Of a stretch of 64,000 nt of DNA, positions 9,037 to 17,769 are shown one piece after another. The notes under the pieces were generated by a model. The model worked only from the letters and a program-made list of their open reading frames with translations, made no database searches and was not told the origin of the DNA. The translations under genes and the position numbers were made by a program. Each line of letters starts with the position of its first letter. The stretch's first letter is position 1. The DNA is from Faecalicatena contorta (GTDB taxonomy: Bacteria > Bacillota > Clostridia > Lachnospirales > Lachnospiraceae): the NCBI RefSeq assembly GCF_021531895.1, contig NZ_JAFBIX010000001.1, positions 62,001-126,000 on the forward strand, written 5' to 3'.

Positions 9037-9045
9037 AGTATAACA
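9037..9045 (-). promoter_or_regulatory. probable extended -10 promoter of the rsmF-like operon
   Basis: The minus strand reads TGTTATACT: a TGn extension directly before TATACT, 30 nt upstream of the ATG at 9005. No good -35 box is present, which an extended -10 can tolerate. It would drive the run of genes down to recU. Confidence 0.5.
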
Positions 9046-9062
9046 TATTCTTTCGTATAACT

Positions 9063-9776
9063 CTAGAAATAAGCATACTTTAATTTCTTATTTTCCAAAG
9101 AACGCAAAACGTAATATGGATTCACACTAATCTCTTCCCCGTCCTTATATGAATAGATTCCTACATGAAGATGTACAGCGAATTTGCCTTTTGTACCTTC
9201 CGGGCCATATCCAGAATCTCCCATATATCCCAACAGTTCCCCTGCTATCACTTGTTCTCCTTCTGAAATCCCGGCATAAGAGTCCAGGTGGGCGTAGTAA
9301 TAATAAGTACCACTCTCTGATGTTATGCCAATTCGATATCCTCCTTTTTCAAGCCATCCCAAGTTTGTGACAGTTCCATCCGTCATACTCACTACTGGAT
9401 AGATTCCCCTTTCATTGATCGATGCCATAATATCGGTCCCTTCATGTCCAGTTGTTCCTTTGTATTTACGCTCCATCATCCAGCTGTCTGTATAGGATGT
9501 TTTCAGTGACTTATCCACAGTCGATTCGGGAATTGGAAAATAACTCACTTCTTTTTCCACATTTTGGAGTAATGTTATACACTCATCCGATAAAAGCTCT
9601 TCTTTTTCTCTCATAGATGACGAAAAAAAATCCCTTCGATATTCTGTATCTTTGATTGTTTTCTTTTGTAGACCATAATACTTTCCCATTTCCATAAGAC
9701 GACCTGTTTCCAACACAGTAAAAAGAGAGAGCAAAAACAATAGAACTATAATTTTTCGTGTTTTTTTCTTTTTCAT
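9063..9776 (-). CDS. membrane-anchored M23 family metallopeptidase
   Basis: A 237-residue peptidoglycan endopeptidase of the lysostaphin/LytM type. A basic N-terminus and one hydrophobic segment (about residues 8-25) anchor or export it. A 75-residue linker follows, then the catalytic domain with zinc ligands in GHEGTDI (H-x3-D) and HLHVGIY (H-x-H) and an intervening YYYAHLD. All four usual ligands are present, so it is probably active. The ATG at 9776 has AAGAG 7 nt upstream; a GTG 7 codons earlier lacks a site. A long hairpin lies in its leader. Sporulation roles (SpoIIQ-like) are possible given ylbJ opposite, but this is inference. Confidence 0.86.
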   Translation of the reverse strand: MKKKKTRKIIVLLFLLSLFTVLETGRLMEMGKYYGLQKKTIKDTEYRRDFFSSSMREKEELLSDECITLLQNVEKEVSYFPIPESTVDKSLKTSYTDSWMMERKYKGTTGHEGTDIMASINERGIYPVVSMTDGTVTNLGWLEKGGYRIGITSESGTYYYYAHLDSYAGISEGEQVIAGELLGYMGDSGYGPEGTKGKFAVHLHVGIYSYKDGEEISVNPYYVLRSLENKKLKYAYF

Positions 9777-9807
9777 AAAAAAACTCTTTTTAATCACTAT
9801 ATGAACA

Positions 9808-9840
9808 GGACCAGTCCCCTATTCACCAGGGAACCGGTCC
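9808..9840. repeat. 13-bp palindrome in the M23 peptidase leader
   Basis: GGACCAGTCCCCT, a 7-nt loop, then AGGGAACCGGTCC. The arms pair over 13 bp with two wobble positions, plus one flanking A-T pair. There is no T-run on either side, so it is not an ordinary terminator. Read on the minus strand it contains GGGGAC, the core of other palindromes in this window. It lies 31 nt before the peptidase ATG, inside the divergent region with ylbJ. Confidence 0.7.
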
Positions 9841-9974
9841 TATAAAATTTTAAAATATAAAAATCTTTTATTTACAGTTTTTGAGAATTCATTATTCCTT
9901 ATAGCGAATCTTTCTTCATAAAACATCTATGCACTCCATAGAATAAAACAAAAGCAATTTTCCGGTGTCCCAAT

Positions 9975-10922
9975 ATGTCAATTCAACGTTTTCTGTCTAC
10001 ACTATCCGTCCTTCTTCTGTTTCTTTCCATGCTAATTTTTCCACAAGGTGTATTCCAAGGGGCAAGCTCTGGGATTCTTCTGTGGTTTAATACAGTACTT
10101 CCTACACTTCTTCCTTTTATCATACTGTCTAATCTGTTGCTTCGTACTCCGGCTATCGACTGGATCGCCAACTTCACAGCTCCTTTTATGTGCAGATTCT
10201 TCCATGTATCCTCATATGGTGCATTTGCGATTTTAACGGGTTTTTTATGTGGTTATCCAATGGGAAGCAAAGTAACTGCTGATCTCCTGAAACATAATTA
10301 TATTTCAAAGAATGAAGGGCAATATCTACTCTCATTCTGCAATAACACAAGCCCGATGTTCATTATCAGTTACATTGTCTGGCAGAATTTGCAAAATAGT
10401 GACTTAACACTTCCTGTTTTATTTATCCTTATGCTTTCTCCTATATTTTGCAGCTTTTTCTTTCGAAGATTCCACCAGATTCCTTTCAAAACATCAACAT
10501 CCGTTCATCCGTTTTCAAAAGTCCATTATGGCTCAGAGACTCTTGAAAACCTTATAGACAAATGTATCATGGACGGATTTGAAACAATCACAAAAGTTGG
10601 TGGGTATATCATGCTTTTTTCTATTCTTATAGCATTAATAGAATATATTCCTTATCACTCTGTTCTCATCACTTCCATTATTTTACCATCACTGGAAATT
10701 ACAACAGGAATAAAGATTCTATGTTCCGCACCAATCAGACCGAATACCCAGATTGCATTCGTTCTCGCCCTCACTGCATTCGGCGGATGGTGCTCCGTCG
10801 CTCAGACAAAATCCATGATACACGGGACTGATCTTTCCATTCTTCCTTATATAATAGAAAAGCTGATTACCGCATTGGTAACCAGCCTGTTTGCTTCCAT
10901 CTATCTGTTACTGTTGATCTAA
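9975..10922 (+). CDS. ylbJ: sporulation integral membrane protein YlbJ
   Basis: One of only two plus-strand genes. The 315-residue polytopic protein has a nucleoside-transporter 'gate' type fold, with the hallmark GFLCGYPMGSKVTADL near residue 92 and CNNTSPMFI near 126, and about 8 hydrophobic helices. In Bacillus, YlbJ is sigma-E controlled and needed for a normal spore cortex. The ribosome site is weak: no GGAGG stands before the ATG, and no better in-frame start is visible. The 3' end overlaps the convergent coiled-coil gene by 15 bp. Confidence 0.88.
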   Translation: MSIQRFLSTLSVLLLFLSMLIFPQGVFQGASSGILLWFNTVLPTLLPFIILSNLLLRTPAIDWIANFTAPFMCRFFHVSSYGAFAILTGFLCGYPMGSKVTADLLKHNYISKNEGQYLLSFCNNTSPMFIISYIVWQNLQNSDLTLPVLFILMLSPIFCSFFFRRFHQIPFKTSTSVHPFSKVHYGSETLENLIDKCIMDGFETITKVGGYIMLFSILIALIEYIPYHSVLITSIILPSLEITTGIKILCSAPIRPNTQIAFVLALTAFGGWCSVAQTKSMIHGTDLSILPYIIEKLITALVTSLFASIYLLLLI

Positions 10923-11537
10923 TTCTTCATCATCTATCTCATATTCCATATCCGAACCCTGGTCGCCATACTCTGCTTCCAATCCACGGGATGACTGCTC
11001 CGGTATCTCCAATTCTGAACGATTGTTGCGAACCATGTCATAGCATTCCTGCAAAGAATTCACAAGACCATCATACTTGGTTGTATAGCTATCCAATGTA
11101 TGACCGATAATGCTTTCTGCATTCGCCAACAAATCATCCGTGTACTGCAATGCGCCAATTCGAATATCATTAGCATCACTAGTTGCATTATCCAGAATCT
11201 GCTGTGCCTGTTCTGTTGCTGCCGTAACAATCTCATTAGCCTGCGCATACGCCTGCTGCATGATCTCATGTTCACTGACAAGCTCACTTGTATGAATCTG
11301 TGCTTCTTCGATCAGGCTGTCTGCTTTTGCCTGGGCATCTGCAAGGATTGCATCTTTATTTGCAATAATTTTCTGATATCTCTTAATCTCATCCGGTGTC
11401 TTCATGCGTAGCTCACGAAGCAATTCATCCATCTGATCTTTATTTACAATAATTTTCGATGTAGATAACGGCTGGAACTTACAACTGTCGATATACTCTT
11501 CAATCTCTTCAATAATCTGTTCAATACGGCTGCTCAT
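10908..11537 (-). CDS. coiled-coil protein, conserved in Lachnospiraceae-type genomes, function unknown
   Basis: A 209-residue soluble protein. It has a short N-terminal region (1-60: [18 protein letters not shown]), a long Ala/Gln/Glu-rich coiled coil (about 60-150, with heptad runs such as [13 protein letters not shown]), and an acidic tail rich in D, E and Q. The layout resembles DivIVA/SepIVA-like or subunit-E/H-like scaffold proteins (a short N-terminal domain followed by a coil), but no diagnostic motif is present. Its start overlaps the coaD stop by 17 nt, so the two are translationally coupled. The 3' end overlaps ylbJ tail to tail. Confidence 0.75.
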   Translation of the reverse strand: MSSRIEQIIEEIEEYIDSCKFQPLSTSKIIVNKDQMDELLRELRMKTPDEIKRYQKIIANKDAILADAQAKADSLIEEAQIHTSELVSEHEIMQQAYAQANEIVTAATEQAQQILDNATSDANDIRIGALQYTDDLLANAESIIGHTLDSYTTKYDGLVNSLQECYDMVRNNRSELEIPEQSSRGLEAEYGDQGSDMEYEIDDEELDQQ

Positions 11538-12033
11538 AATTTACACTCTCCTTTTTTTGATTCATCTTCTCTTCTATTCTGTCTGCAACATAGTCTGGTA
11601 CAAACTGAGAAATGTCCCCTCCAAAAGCTGCCACTTCTTTTACCGTGGTAGAACTTAAATATGAATACTTCAAATTAGTCGTCAAAAATACAGTCTCTAC
11701 ATCCGGTTCCATCTTATGATTTGTCTGAGCCATCTGCAATTCATATTCAAAATCTGTAATCGCCCTCAATCCACGAATAACCATTCCTGCATCCATCTTA
11801 CGGGCAAAATCTACTAACAGCCCTTCAAACGGAATTATCTTTACATTTGGCATATCTTTTGTTACTTCATCTAACATTCTAACACGTTCTTCTACGGAAA
11901 ACAACGGACTTTTTGCTTTATTATTCAAGACTCCGACAATTAATTCATCCACCAATTTTGCAGATCTTTTTATCACATCCAAATGTCCAAATGTTACCGG
12001 ATCAAAACTTCCCGGATATATTGCTCTTAACAT
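11521..12033 (-). CDS. coaD: phosphopantetheine adenylyltransferase
   Basis: CoaD transfers AMP to 4'-phosphopantetheine, the fourth step of CoA synthesis. The 170-residue protein has the nucleotidyltransferase TxGH-type motif in [14 protein letters not shown] (residues 6-19), the substrate loop [18 protein letters not shown] (about 86-103) and [11 protein letters not shown] near the end, all as expected for the hexameric bacterial enzyme. It overlaps the end of rsmD by a few bases. The pairing rsmD-coaD is a widely conserved order. Confidence 0.97.
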   Translation of the reverse strand: MLRAIYPGSFDPVTFGHLDVIKRSAKLVDELIVGVLNNKAKSPLFSVEERVRMLDEVTKDMPNVKIIPFEGLLVDFARKMDAGMVIRGLRAITDFEYELQMAQTNHKMEPDVETVFLTTNLKYSYLSSTTVKEVAAFGGDISQFVPDYVADRIEEKMNQKKESVNYEQPY

Positions 12034-12596
12034 ATGTCTTTCCTTCCTGCCGACTCAATAAATACGTGTTTATTCGTCTTATACTCTTTGGTTTTAATAA
12101 TAGAAAATCCCAGATCTTCCACATAGTCAAATTCTGTATTCTTAGATGCCTCAACAATAATAACTCCATCTTCTGCCAACAGGCTGGAATCTGACAAATA
12201 TTCTAAAACTCTTCGTTCAAATTCATGTCCGTAAGGAGGATCCATAAAGATATAGTCAAACTGCTTTTCCCCCTCTAACTTATATAATGCTGTCATTACA
12301 TCCATCGACATCGTCATTCCCTTAGATTCCAAATGCGTACGTTTCAAATTGTCCTTTACGCACGCCATTGCTTTTGGATTCTTTTCTACAAAGACAGCCT
12401 CCATGGCACCTCGACTCAAAGCTTCGATTCCGATACCTCCACTTCCTGCAAACAAATCCAAAAATATGCAATCATACAAATATGGTGCAATCATATTGAA
12501 TAATGTCTCTTTGATTCGATCTGTCGTCGGTCTGGTATCCATACCGTCCAATGTCTTTAACGTAATTCTTCTTGCACTTCCTGCAATTACTCTCAT
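12027..12596 (-). CDS. rsmD: 16S rRNA (guanine(966)-N(2))-methyltransferase RsmD
   Basis: The 189-residue SAM-dependent enzyme starts [10 protein letters not shown], has the SAM loop [18 protein letters not shown] near residues 45-62 and the N6/N2-MTase catalytic tetrapeptide in [10 protein letters not shown] near 120. It methylates G966 of 16S rRNA. An AGGGG site lies 8 nt before the ATG. A strong promoter lies about 40 bp upstream, so rsmD leads the rsmD-coaD-coiled-coil unit. Confidence 0.95.
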   Translation of the reverse strand: MRVIAGSARRITLKTLDGMDTRPTTDRIKETLFNMIAPYLYDCIFLDLFAGSGGIGIEALSRGAMEAVFVEKNPKAMACVKDNLKRTHLESKGMTMSMDVMTALYKLEGEKQFDYIFMDPPYGHEFERRVLEYLSDSSLLAEDGVIIVEASKNTEFDYVEDLGFSIIKTKEYKTNKHVFIESAGRKDIC

Positions 12597-12633
12597 AGAA
12601 ATAACCCCTTATACTTATGCAACTTTCTTGTCC

Positions 12634-12662
12634 ATTATAAATTTCTAACAAAAAAAAGTCAA
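12634..12662 (-). promoter_or_regulatory. sigma-A promoter of rsmD-coaD
   Basis: The minus strand reads TTGACT, 17 nt containing a T-tract, TATAAT. Only one base differs from consensus. It lies between the stop of the ABC-class ATPase gene (12684) and the rsmD start (12596). Confidence 0.78.
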
Positions 12663-12683
12663 TTCATTCCCAGACAGATGATA

Positions 12684-14399
12684 TTATTTTTTTCCATATG
12701 TTCCCAGATGGCGATAGCGGTTCAGGCATGCATATACCTCTTGCTTTCTTGGCATCGCCATATTCCCCGGAAGATATCCTCCTTCAGATACTATTCCAAT
12801 CCCTTGACGAACCAGTTTTTTATATAATTCTTCTATTATATATCCCAAAGTCTTTTCACCATCAAACACATTCTCCTCAAGATATTTCACAATGTATCCT
12901 AGAGATGTCAATTGTTCCACATCCATCAGTTGCTCTACATATCTCAAATCTATCGTCTCATGATTAAGCATTACGCCATCCCGGCCTAATGTTTTTAGCT
13001 TAATTCTTCCTCGCTTCCTCAATCCCTGATTGACTTGAATCTTTCTGTCAAAAGAAGGCATCACTGGTTTTTCTTCCGGTAACTGAAGTTTTGGATAATT
13101 CTGTGCTGCATTTTTTGCAATTGCCGTGATTTCCCTTGGCACATAACGATCCATCTGTATAATAATATCGGCCACTTGAAAATACGCTCCAGAACTGCCT
13201 GCAACAAGAATTGTTGAGATTCCAAACTCTCCATAAAGATCCCTCACTCGTTCAATAAATGGAGTAATTGGCTCCATATCCCTGTGAATGACTTGCTGCA
13301 TCAATTCATCTCGTACCATAAAATTTGTAGCACTCGTATCCTCATCGATCAAAAATGTCTTCGCACCAGCTTCTATACTCTCCACCACATTGGCCGCCTG
13401 GGAAGTACTTCCGCTGGCATCTTCCGTATCAAATGTCACCGTATCTTTACCATTGGGAAGATCATTAATAAACATAGAAATATCTGTATGCCTGATACTT
13501 CGTCCATCTTCCGCTCGAATCTTCATCGCAGTAGGATCCGTCACGACATATTCTCTTCCATCACCAGCAATATGTGGATACACACCGGCTTCTAATGCTT
13601 TTAAGAGTGTAGACTTCCCATGATAGCCTCCACCTACAATCAATGTGACACCCTTTTGAATACCCATTCCAGTAATCTTTCCCTTATGAGGGAGATTCAT
13701 CTCTACCTTCACAGATTCTGGTGAACGAAACGGAACAGCTCCCTTCATAGGACGCTGTGACACTCCAGATTCCCGCGGAAGGATCGAACCATCCGCCACA
13801 AAAGCCACCAGGTTATACTCCTCCAGATGAGACCGAATATATTCCTGATCTACCGACAGTTCCATGACCTTTTGGACTTTTTGTTGATCCAATCTGTTAT
13901 AATATAATGTTTTTCCCACACATACCGGGAGAAAATCATAGAGAATTTTTATTAATTCTCTGGCATTAATCGTACGGCCATTCGCCGGAAATCCGACCTC
14001 AAACCGAACTATGATATCTCCCGTTTTTTCCTGTACAGTACAAGCTGTTCTCTCCAAAATCTCCTGACCACATCTGGAAACAGAAATCACACCGCTCTTG
14101 CCTGAACCTTTCGCCCGAAAAGAATATTGTTCAATTTGTTTTGCAAAAATACGAATCAAATGATCTTGAAGGGCAATTTTTTTATAATTCCGATCATACA
14201 ATTCTGCCGGAAACCCAGCAATTTTTCCAGGTACTTTGATGCTTAATTTTGAGGGAGCCGCAAACGGATCTCCCTGCACATGATCAATAGATAATACATA
14301 CGCCTGAAACTGATAGGTTCCCCTGGTATCCTTATAGGCAGGATAGCTTCTATGATCAATCTTATTCAATAATTGTCTTAAATCTTCTGCCGACTTCAT
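12684..14399 (-). CDS. ABC-class ATPase of unknown role
   Basis: A 571-residue member of the 'predicted ATPase of the ABC class' family. A 240-residue N-terminal domain precedes the nucleotide-binding domain with Walker A GGGYHGKST near residue 260, an ABC-signature-like SGSTSQAANV near 330, Walker B in KTFLIDEDTSATNFM near 345, and a switch-like region IILVAGSSGAYFQVAD. It has no membrane segments, so it is not a transporter subunit; the family resembles SMC/Rad50-like or RNA-related ABC ATPases. Function is not known. Gaps of 15-16 bp place it last in an operon with the pentapeptide and PrdX genes. Confidence 0.82.
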   Translation of the reverse strand: MKSAEDLRQLLNKIDHRSYPAYKDTRGTYQFQAYVLSIDHVQGDPFAAPSKLSIKVPGKIAGFPAELYDRNYKKIALQDHLIRIFAKQIEQYSFRAKGSGKSGVISVSRCGQEILERTACTVQEKTGDIIVRFEVGFPANGRTINARELIKILYDFLPVCVGKTLYYNRLDQQKVQKVMELSVDQEYIRSHLEEYNLVAFVADGSILPRESGVSQRPMKGAVPFRSPESVKVEMNLPHKGKITGMGIQKGVTLIVGGGYHGKSTLLKALEAGVYPHIAGDGREYVVTDPTAMKIRAEDGRSIRHTDISMFINDLPNGKDTVTFDTEDASGSTSQAANVVESIEAGAKTFLIDEDTSATNFMVRDELMQQVIHRDMEPITPFIERVRDLYGEFGISTILVAGSSGAYFQVADIIIQMDRYVPREITAIAKNAAQNYPKLQLPEEKPVMPSFDRKIQVNQGLRKRGRIKLKTLGRDGVMLNHETIDLRYVEQLMDVEQLTSLGYIVKYLEENVFDGEKTLGYIIEELYKKLVRQGIGIVSEGGYLPGNMAMPRKQEVYACLNRYRHLGTYGKK

Positions 14400-14414
14400 C
14401 TATCCACTCTTCTC

Positions 14415-15116
14415 CTAATATTCTATTGCTTCTTCCCGTGTCATCCAAAAATGAATTCCTGTCGTCGAATCCATCCATCGATCCTCGTTAAAATCTATTA
14501 CTTCCACCCATTGTCCTTTTCGATAGACAAAGTTCTCATCTACCAGAGACCAGGCTTCCTCGAACTCTTCTGTAGAATCAAAGCTTTTAATTGTCAAAAC
14601 TTTTGCTTTATTACATCTACAAGATGGAAGTGTCGCCGATGTCCGTTTCGCGTCTGCCGGAATCAACAGCTGTACCAGACGGTCATTCACACATTTTTTA
14701 TACCCCAGAATCGGTCCAGTCTCCGGACAATGCATGCGAAACCACTGGGTTCTGTCATCTGATAGAATCCCGTCTAATCTTGCATATTCCAGAACAGCCC
14801 CGAACAAATTAGCCCCACATATATTTGCCTCTTCAAGATCACAATACCGAAAAGATGCTGTCTTCATGTTCGCATTCCGAAAATCCGCCCCATGAAGCGG
14901 ACATCCGTCAAATAATGCATTTTCCACGCTGCTATTGCAAAAATTCACACCATTTAATATGCTGCCATGAAAAGAACTCAATGTAAAATCTATTCCACTT
15001 AAATTCCATCCGGTCAAATCTGCATGATGAATTTCCACTTCCCGGAACTCTAGTTTCTCGTCAGGCTTTTTCTTTGCAATGCTTTCTTTTAACTCATCTA
15101 TTGACACACTACGCAT
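14415..15116 (-). CDS. pentapeptide-repeat protein with C-terminal DUF5758-like domain
   Basis: The first 130 of 233 residues form pentapeptide repeats of the A(D/N)LXX type, visible as HADLTGWNLSGIDF, GVNFCNS, GADFRNANMKTASF and EANICGANLFGAVLEYARLDG. These fold as a right-handed quadrilateral beta-helix. The last 100 residues (from about SCRCNKAKVLTIKS) are a separate globular domain that resembles DUF5758. Pentapeptide proteins include gyrase-protecting DNA mimics and phage or plant-type adaptors; no role can be assigned here. AGAGG precedes the ATG. Confidence 0.8.
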   Translation of the reverse strand: MRSVSIDELKESIAKKKPDEKLEFREVEIHHADLTGWNLSGIDFTLSSFHGSILNGVNFCNSSVENALFDGCPLHGADFRNANMKTASFRYCDLEEANICGANLFGAVLEYARLDGILSDDRTQWFRMHCPETGPILGYKKCVNDRLVQLLIPADAKRTSATLPSCRCNKAKVLTIKSFDSTEEFEEAWSLVDENFVYRKGQWVEVIDFNEDRWMDSTTGIHFWMTREEAIEY

Positions 15117-15131
15117 AATAGCTATCCTCTT

Positions 15132-15668
15132 TTATAAATCTACGATTCTCGCTCTGTGATGGAGCGCCGGAAGAAATTTATTCAGCAGATCTTTTGTCTT
15201 AAACTTAAGATGGCTGGTATTGATGCCAGGATTACATCCAAACCATTCCGATTCAGCCACTTCCTTATCTACGATTACCTGCACATAATCATCTTCATCC
15301 GTCAATAGACCTGCCACACTGGCAGAACCCGGCGTAGTACCCAGATGTTCCAACATCTTTTCCGGCGGAGCAAATGACATGTGAGACACTCCTAATTTTT
15401 TGCTGAAAGAGGAAGTATCAAATGCCTTATTTGCAGGCATGACCAGTAAGAAAAATGTTGTCTTCTTCTGGTTACATAAAAATACATTTTTTCGGATCTC
15501 TGTCCCAATTGCCTGATCAATCGCTGCGCACTCTTCCATAGATGCAGCCGGATCATTATCTACCTGTTCATATGGAATCTTTAATTTATCTAATGTTTCA
15601 TACATCTTTCGTTCTAAAGGCATTCTTTCATCTGTTGGCGCAGATGTTCTGATTTCACTGATATACAT
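15132..15668 (-). CDS. YbaK/ProX-domain aminoacyl-tRNA deacylase (PrdX/ProXp-ala-like)
   Basis: A free-standing 178-residue editing domain of the INS superfamily, which hydrolyses mischarged tRNA in trans. Family features are EQVDNDPAASMEEC (34-47), the lysine in EIRKNVFLCN (57-66), SKKLGVSHMSFAPPEKM, GTTPGSASVAGLL (110-122) and the CNPGINTSHLKFKT end. The GTTPG-SAS loop and length match PrdX/ProXp-ala, which clears Ala-tRNA(Pro). GGAGG lies before the ATG. It leads the operon with the pentapeptide and ATPase genes. Confidence 0.86.
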   Translation of the reverse strand: MYISEIRTSAPTDERMPLERKMYETLDKLKIPYEQVDNDPAASMEECAAIDQAIGTEIRKNVFLCNQKKTTFFLLVMPANKAFDTSSFSKKLGVSHMSFAPPEKMLEHLGTTPGSASVAGLLTDEDDYVQVIVDKEVAESEWFGCNPGINTSHLKFKTKDLLNKFLPALHHRARIVDL

Positions 15669-15706
15669 AATCTATTCCTCCATATTTATCTCGTCCTTTT
15701 TTTAAC

Positions 15707-15735
15707 ATTATATCGAATCTCTATTATCTTTGCAA
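15707..15735 (-). promoter_or_regulatory. sigma-A-like promoter of the prdX operon
   Basis: The minus strand reads TTGCAA, 17 nt, TATAAT. The -10 is perfect and the -35 partial. On the plus strand a TATAAT at 15745-15750 could serve maf, 53 bp before its start, so two divergent promoters are packed into about 45 bp. Confidence 0.6.
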
Positions 15736-15802
15736 TTTTTTTGCTATAATATTAGATATTGTAAGTAATCCGCAGACATCTTTTAACAAAGGAGAACTAA
15801 TC

Positions 15803-16390
15803 ATGAAATATATACTCGCATCCGCCTCTCCCCGTAGAAAGGAACTCATGGAACAGGCGGGTTTTCGCTTTGAGGTAATTCCATCCATGGTGGAGGAGAG
15901 AATCACAAAAACCACACCATCAGATGTGGTCATGGAACTTGCATTCCAGAAGGCACAAGACGTGTTTAAGCGCCATCAAAAATCTTCCGGTGGTCGACAA
16001 GACTATGTTGTCATAGGTGCTGATACCATAGTCGTATATCGCAATGAAATTCTGGGAAAACCAGCAAATAAATCCGAAGCCTTTGATATGCTGTCTATGC
16101 TGTCAGACCGAACACACCAGGTCTATACTGGTGTATCTCTGATTTATTTTCAAAATGGGCAGATTCACACCAACACTTTCTACGAATCTACCGATGTTAC
16201 TTTTTGTCCGATCTCCCGTGAAGATTTGCATTCTTATATCGAATCCGGCGATCCATTGGACAAGGCCGGTGCGTACGGAATTCAGGGTTCATTTGCCATC
16301 CATGTAAAATGCATTAAAGGAGATTATAATAATGTTGTCGGTCTCCCAATTTGCCGATTATATCAGGAATTAAAAAAGAGAGTCAGATAG
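15803..16390 (+). CDS. maf: Maf-family nucleoside triphosphate pyrophosphatase
   Basis: Maf proteins hydrolyse dTTP/UTP or modified nucleotides to monophosphates, and are linked to septation arrest in Bacillus. The 195-residue protein opens with LASASPRRKELM (the nucleotide-binding S-x-S-P-R-R motif, residues 5-16), has the catalytic acid in VIGADTIV near 70, and GDPLDKAGAYGIQG near 150. That is the dTTPase/UTPase (YhdE) pattern. AAAGGAG precedes the ATG. It is monocistronic, opposite in strand to its neighbours, and its stop codon lies inside its own terminator. Confidence 0.94.
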   Translation: MKYILASASPRRKELMEQAGFRFEVIPSMVEERITKTTPSDVVMELAFQKAQDVFKRHQKSSGGRQDYVVIGADTIVVYRNEILGKPANKSEAFDMLSMLSDRTHQVYTGVSLIYFQNGQIHTNTFYESTDVTFCPISREDLHSYIESGDPLDKAGAYGIQGSFAIHVKCIKGDYNNVVGLPICRLYQELKKRVR

Positions 16391-16409
16391 CATTTCTGTT
16401 ATCTGGCTC
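16380..16409. terminator. bidirectional intrinsic terminator shared by maf and argD
   Basis: A 10-bp stem (GAGTCAGATA with TATCTGGCTC, one G-U) closes a 10-nt loop. On plus it is followed by ATCTTTT; on minus by TCTTTTTT. It therefore ends both the plus-strand maf and the minus-strand argD transcripts. The maf stop codon (16388-16390) is part of the stem-loop. Confidence 0.82.
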
Positions 16410-16437
16410 ATCTTTTGAGGAAATATATTTGATATGT

Positions 16438-17664
16438 CTATTTCTCGTATTTCTCAACAGCTTCTTCAATTGCTGCACGCATGATAAGCATCAATTCATC
16501 AATCTGTTTCTTTGTTACGATCAATGGCGGAATCATACGATTTACTTTATCTCCAATCGCTGTGATAAGTGCCATACGATCCAGACATCCGTGTTTTACT
16601 TCTACTGCGATTGGAAGATCGTATTCACATCCAACCAGAAGTCCACGTCCTCTTGCTTCTACTACATGCGGAAGTTTTGCAAGTTCTTGCTTCATGTACT
16701 CTCCCATCTCTCTTGCATTTCCACTTAAATCTTTATCAAGAATTTCTGTCACAGATGCAAGACCTGCTGCACAGGCAACGCAGTGTCCGCCGTATGTAGA
16801 ACCATGTGTTCCTTTTGTAAATGCTGTTGCTACTTTTTCAGTTGCACAACAAGCAGCCAGCGGCATTCCGCCACCAATAGCCTTTGCCATAGAAACTGCA
16901 TCTGGTTTTACACCATATCCCATATATGCCATTGGAGCTCCGGTACGTCCCCATCCTGTCTGAACCTCGTCAAACAGGAGGAGCATATCATTATCATCAC
17001 ACAGCTTACGTAATCCTTCCATAAATTCCTGAGTTGCAGGATGTACTCCACCTTCTCCCTGTACAGGTTCAATCATAATAGCGATAGTATCTTTTGTAAC
17101 CTTAGAAGCGAAATCTTCCAGGTTATTATATTCAGCATAACTGAATCCAGGAAGCATTGGCTTAAATCCCATCTGAATTGCGTTATCTGGCTGTCCTGTT
17201 GCAGACATAGCACCATATGTTCTTCCATGGAAACCATGTTTTGCTGTAATGATATGATATCTTTCTGGACCATAGTTATCAACACCATATTTTCTTGCCA
17301 TCTTGATCATACATTCATTTGCTTCTGTTCCTGAGTTCTGATAGAAGATCTTATCCATACCGATGGTATCACATACCTTCTTTGCAAGAAGTGCCTGTGG
17401 AATAGTGTAAGGATAGTTGAATGTGTGCATAATATCATCCATCTGATCCTTTACTGCTTCTACAACCTTTGGATTTCTGTTACCAGCACTGTTAACTGCT
17501 ACACCACCGTAAAAATCAAGATATGCGTTTCCTTCCTCATCATACAGATACATTCCTTCTGCTCTTTCTGCAATAAAGTCATAACGTTCATATGTCTCCA
17601 CCATGTATTTATTTACGATATCTTTCAACTCTTGTGGTGTAAGACCCGTATCCTTTAATCTCAT
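16438..17664 (-). CDS. argD: acetylornithine/ornithine-type class III aminotransferase
   Basis: A 408-residue PLP enzyme. The start MRLKDTGLTPQELKD is chosen for its AGAGGAG site. Class III motifs are present: NSGTEANECMIKMARK near residue 105, the PLP-ring Asp in LLLFDEVQTGWGRTG near 230, and the Schiff-base Lys in SMAKAIGGGMPLAA near 260. It most resembles acetylornithine aminotransferase, but related 4-aminobutyrate or ornithine transaminases cannot be excluded because no other arg biosynthesis gene is adjacent. Its leader has a promoter, an early terminator hairpin and a partial ARG-box-like site (17698-17711); argR is elsewhere in the window. Confidence 0.8.
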   Translation of the reverse strand: MRLKDTGLTPQELKDIVNKYMVETYERYDFIAERAEGMYLYDEEGNAYLDFYGGVAVNSAGNRNPKVVEAVKDQMDDIMHTFNYPYTIPQALLAKKVCDTIGMDKIFYQNSGTEANECMIKMARKYGVDNYGPERYHIITAKHGFHGRTYGAMSATGQPDNAIQMGFKPMLPGFSYAEYNNLEDFASKVTKDTIAIMIEPVQGEGGVHPATQEFMEGLRKLCDDNDMLLLFDEVQTGWGRTGAPMAYMGYGVKPDAVSMAKAIGGGMPLAACCATEKVATAFTKGTHGSTYGGHCVACAAGLASVTEILDKDLSGNAREMGEYMKQELAKLPHVVEARGRGLLVGCEYDLPIAVEVKHGCLDRMALITAIGDKVNRMIPPLIVTKKQIDELMLIMRAAIEEAVEKYEK

Positions 17665-17722
17665 TGTAAAATCTCCTCTCTTCCATACATATTTATTTAA
17701 ACTATAATTCAGGGCAAAAGAA

Positions 17723-17753
17723 AAAGGCACCGTATCTACGATACGGCGCCTTT
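17723..17753 (-). terminator. intrinsic terminator/attenuator in the argD leader
   Basis: On the minus strand a 14-bp stem (AAAGGCGCCGTATC with GATACGGTGCCTTT, one G-U) and a GTA loop run into TTCTTTT. It starts only about 10 nt after the predicted start of the argD promoter and lies 59 nt before the argD ATG, so it can stop argD transcripts very early. Confidence 0.8.
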
Positions 17754-17769
17754 GCCTTTAACGACTTAA

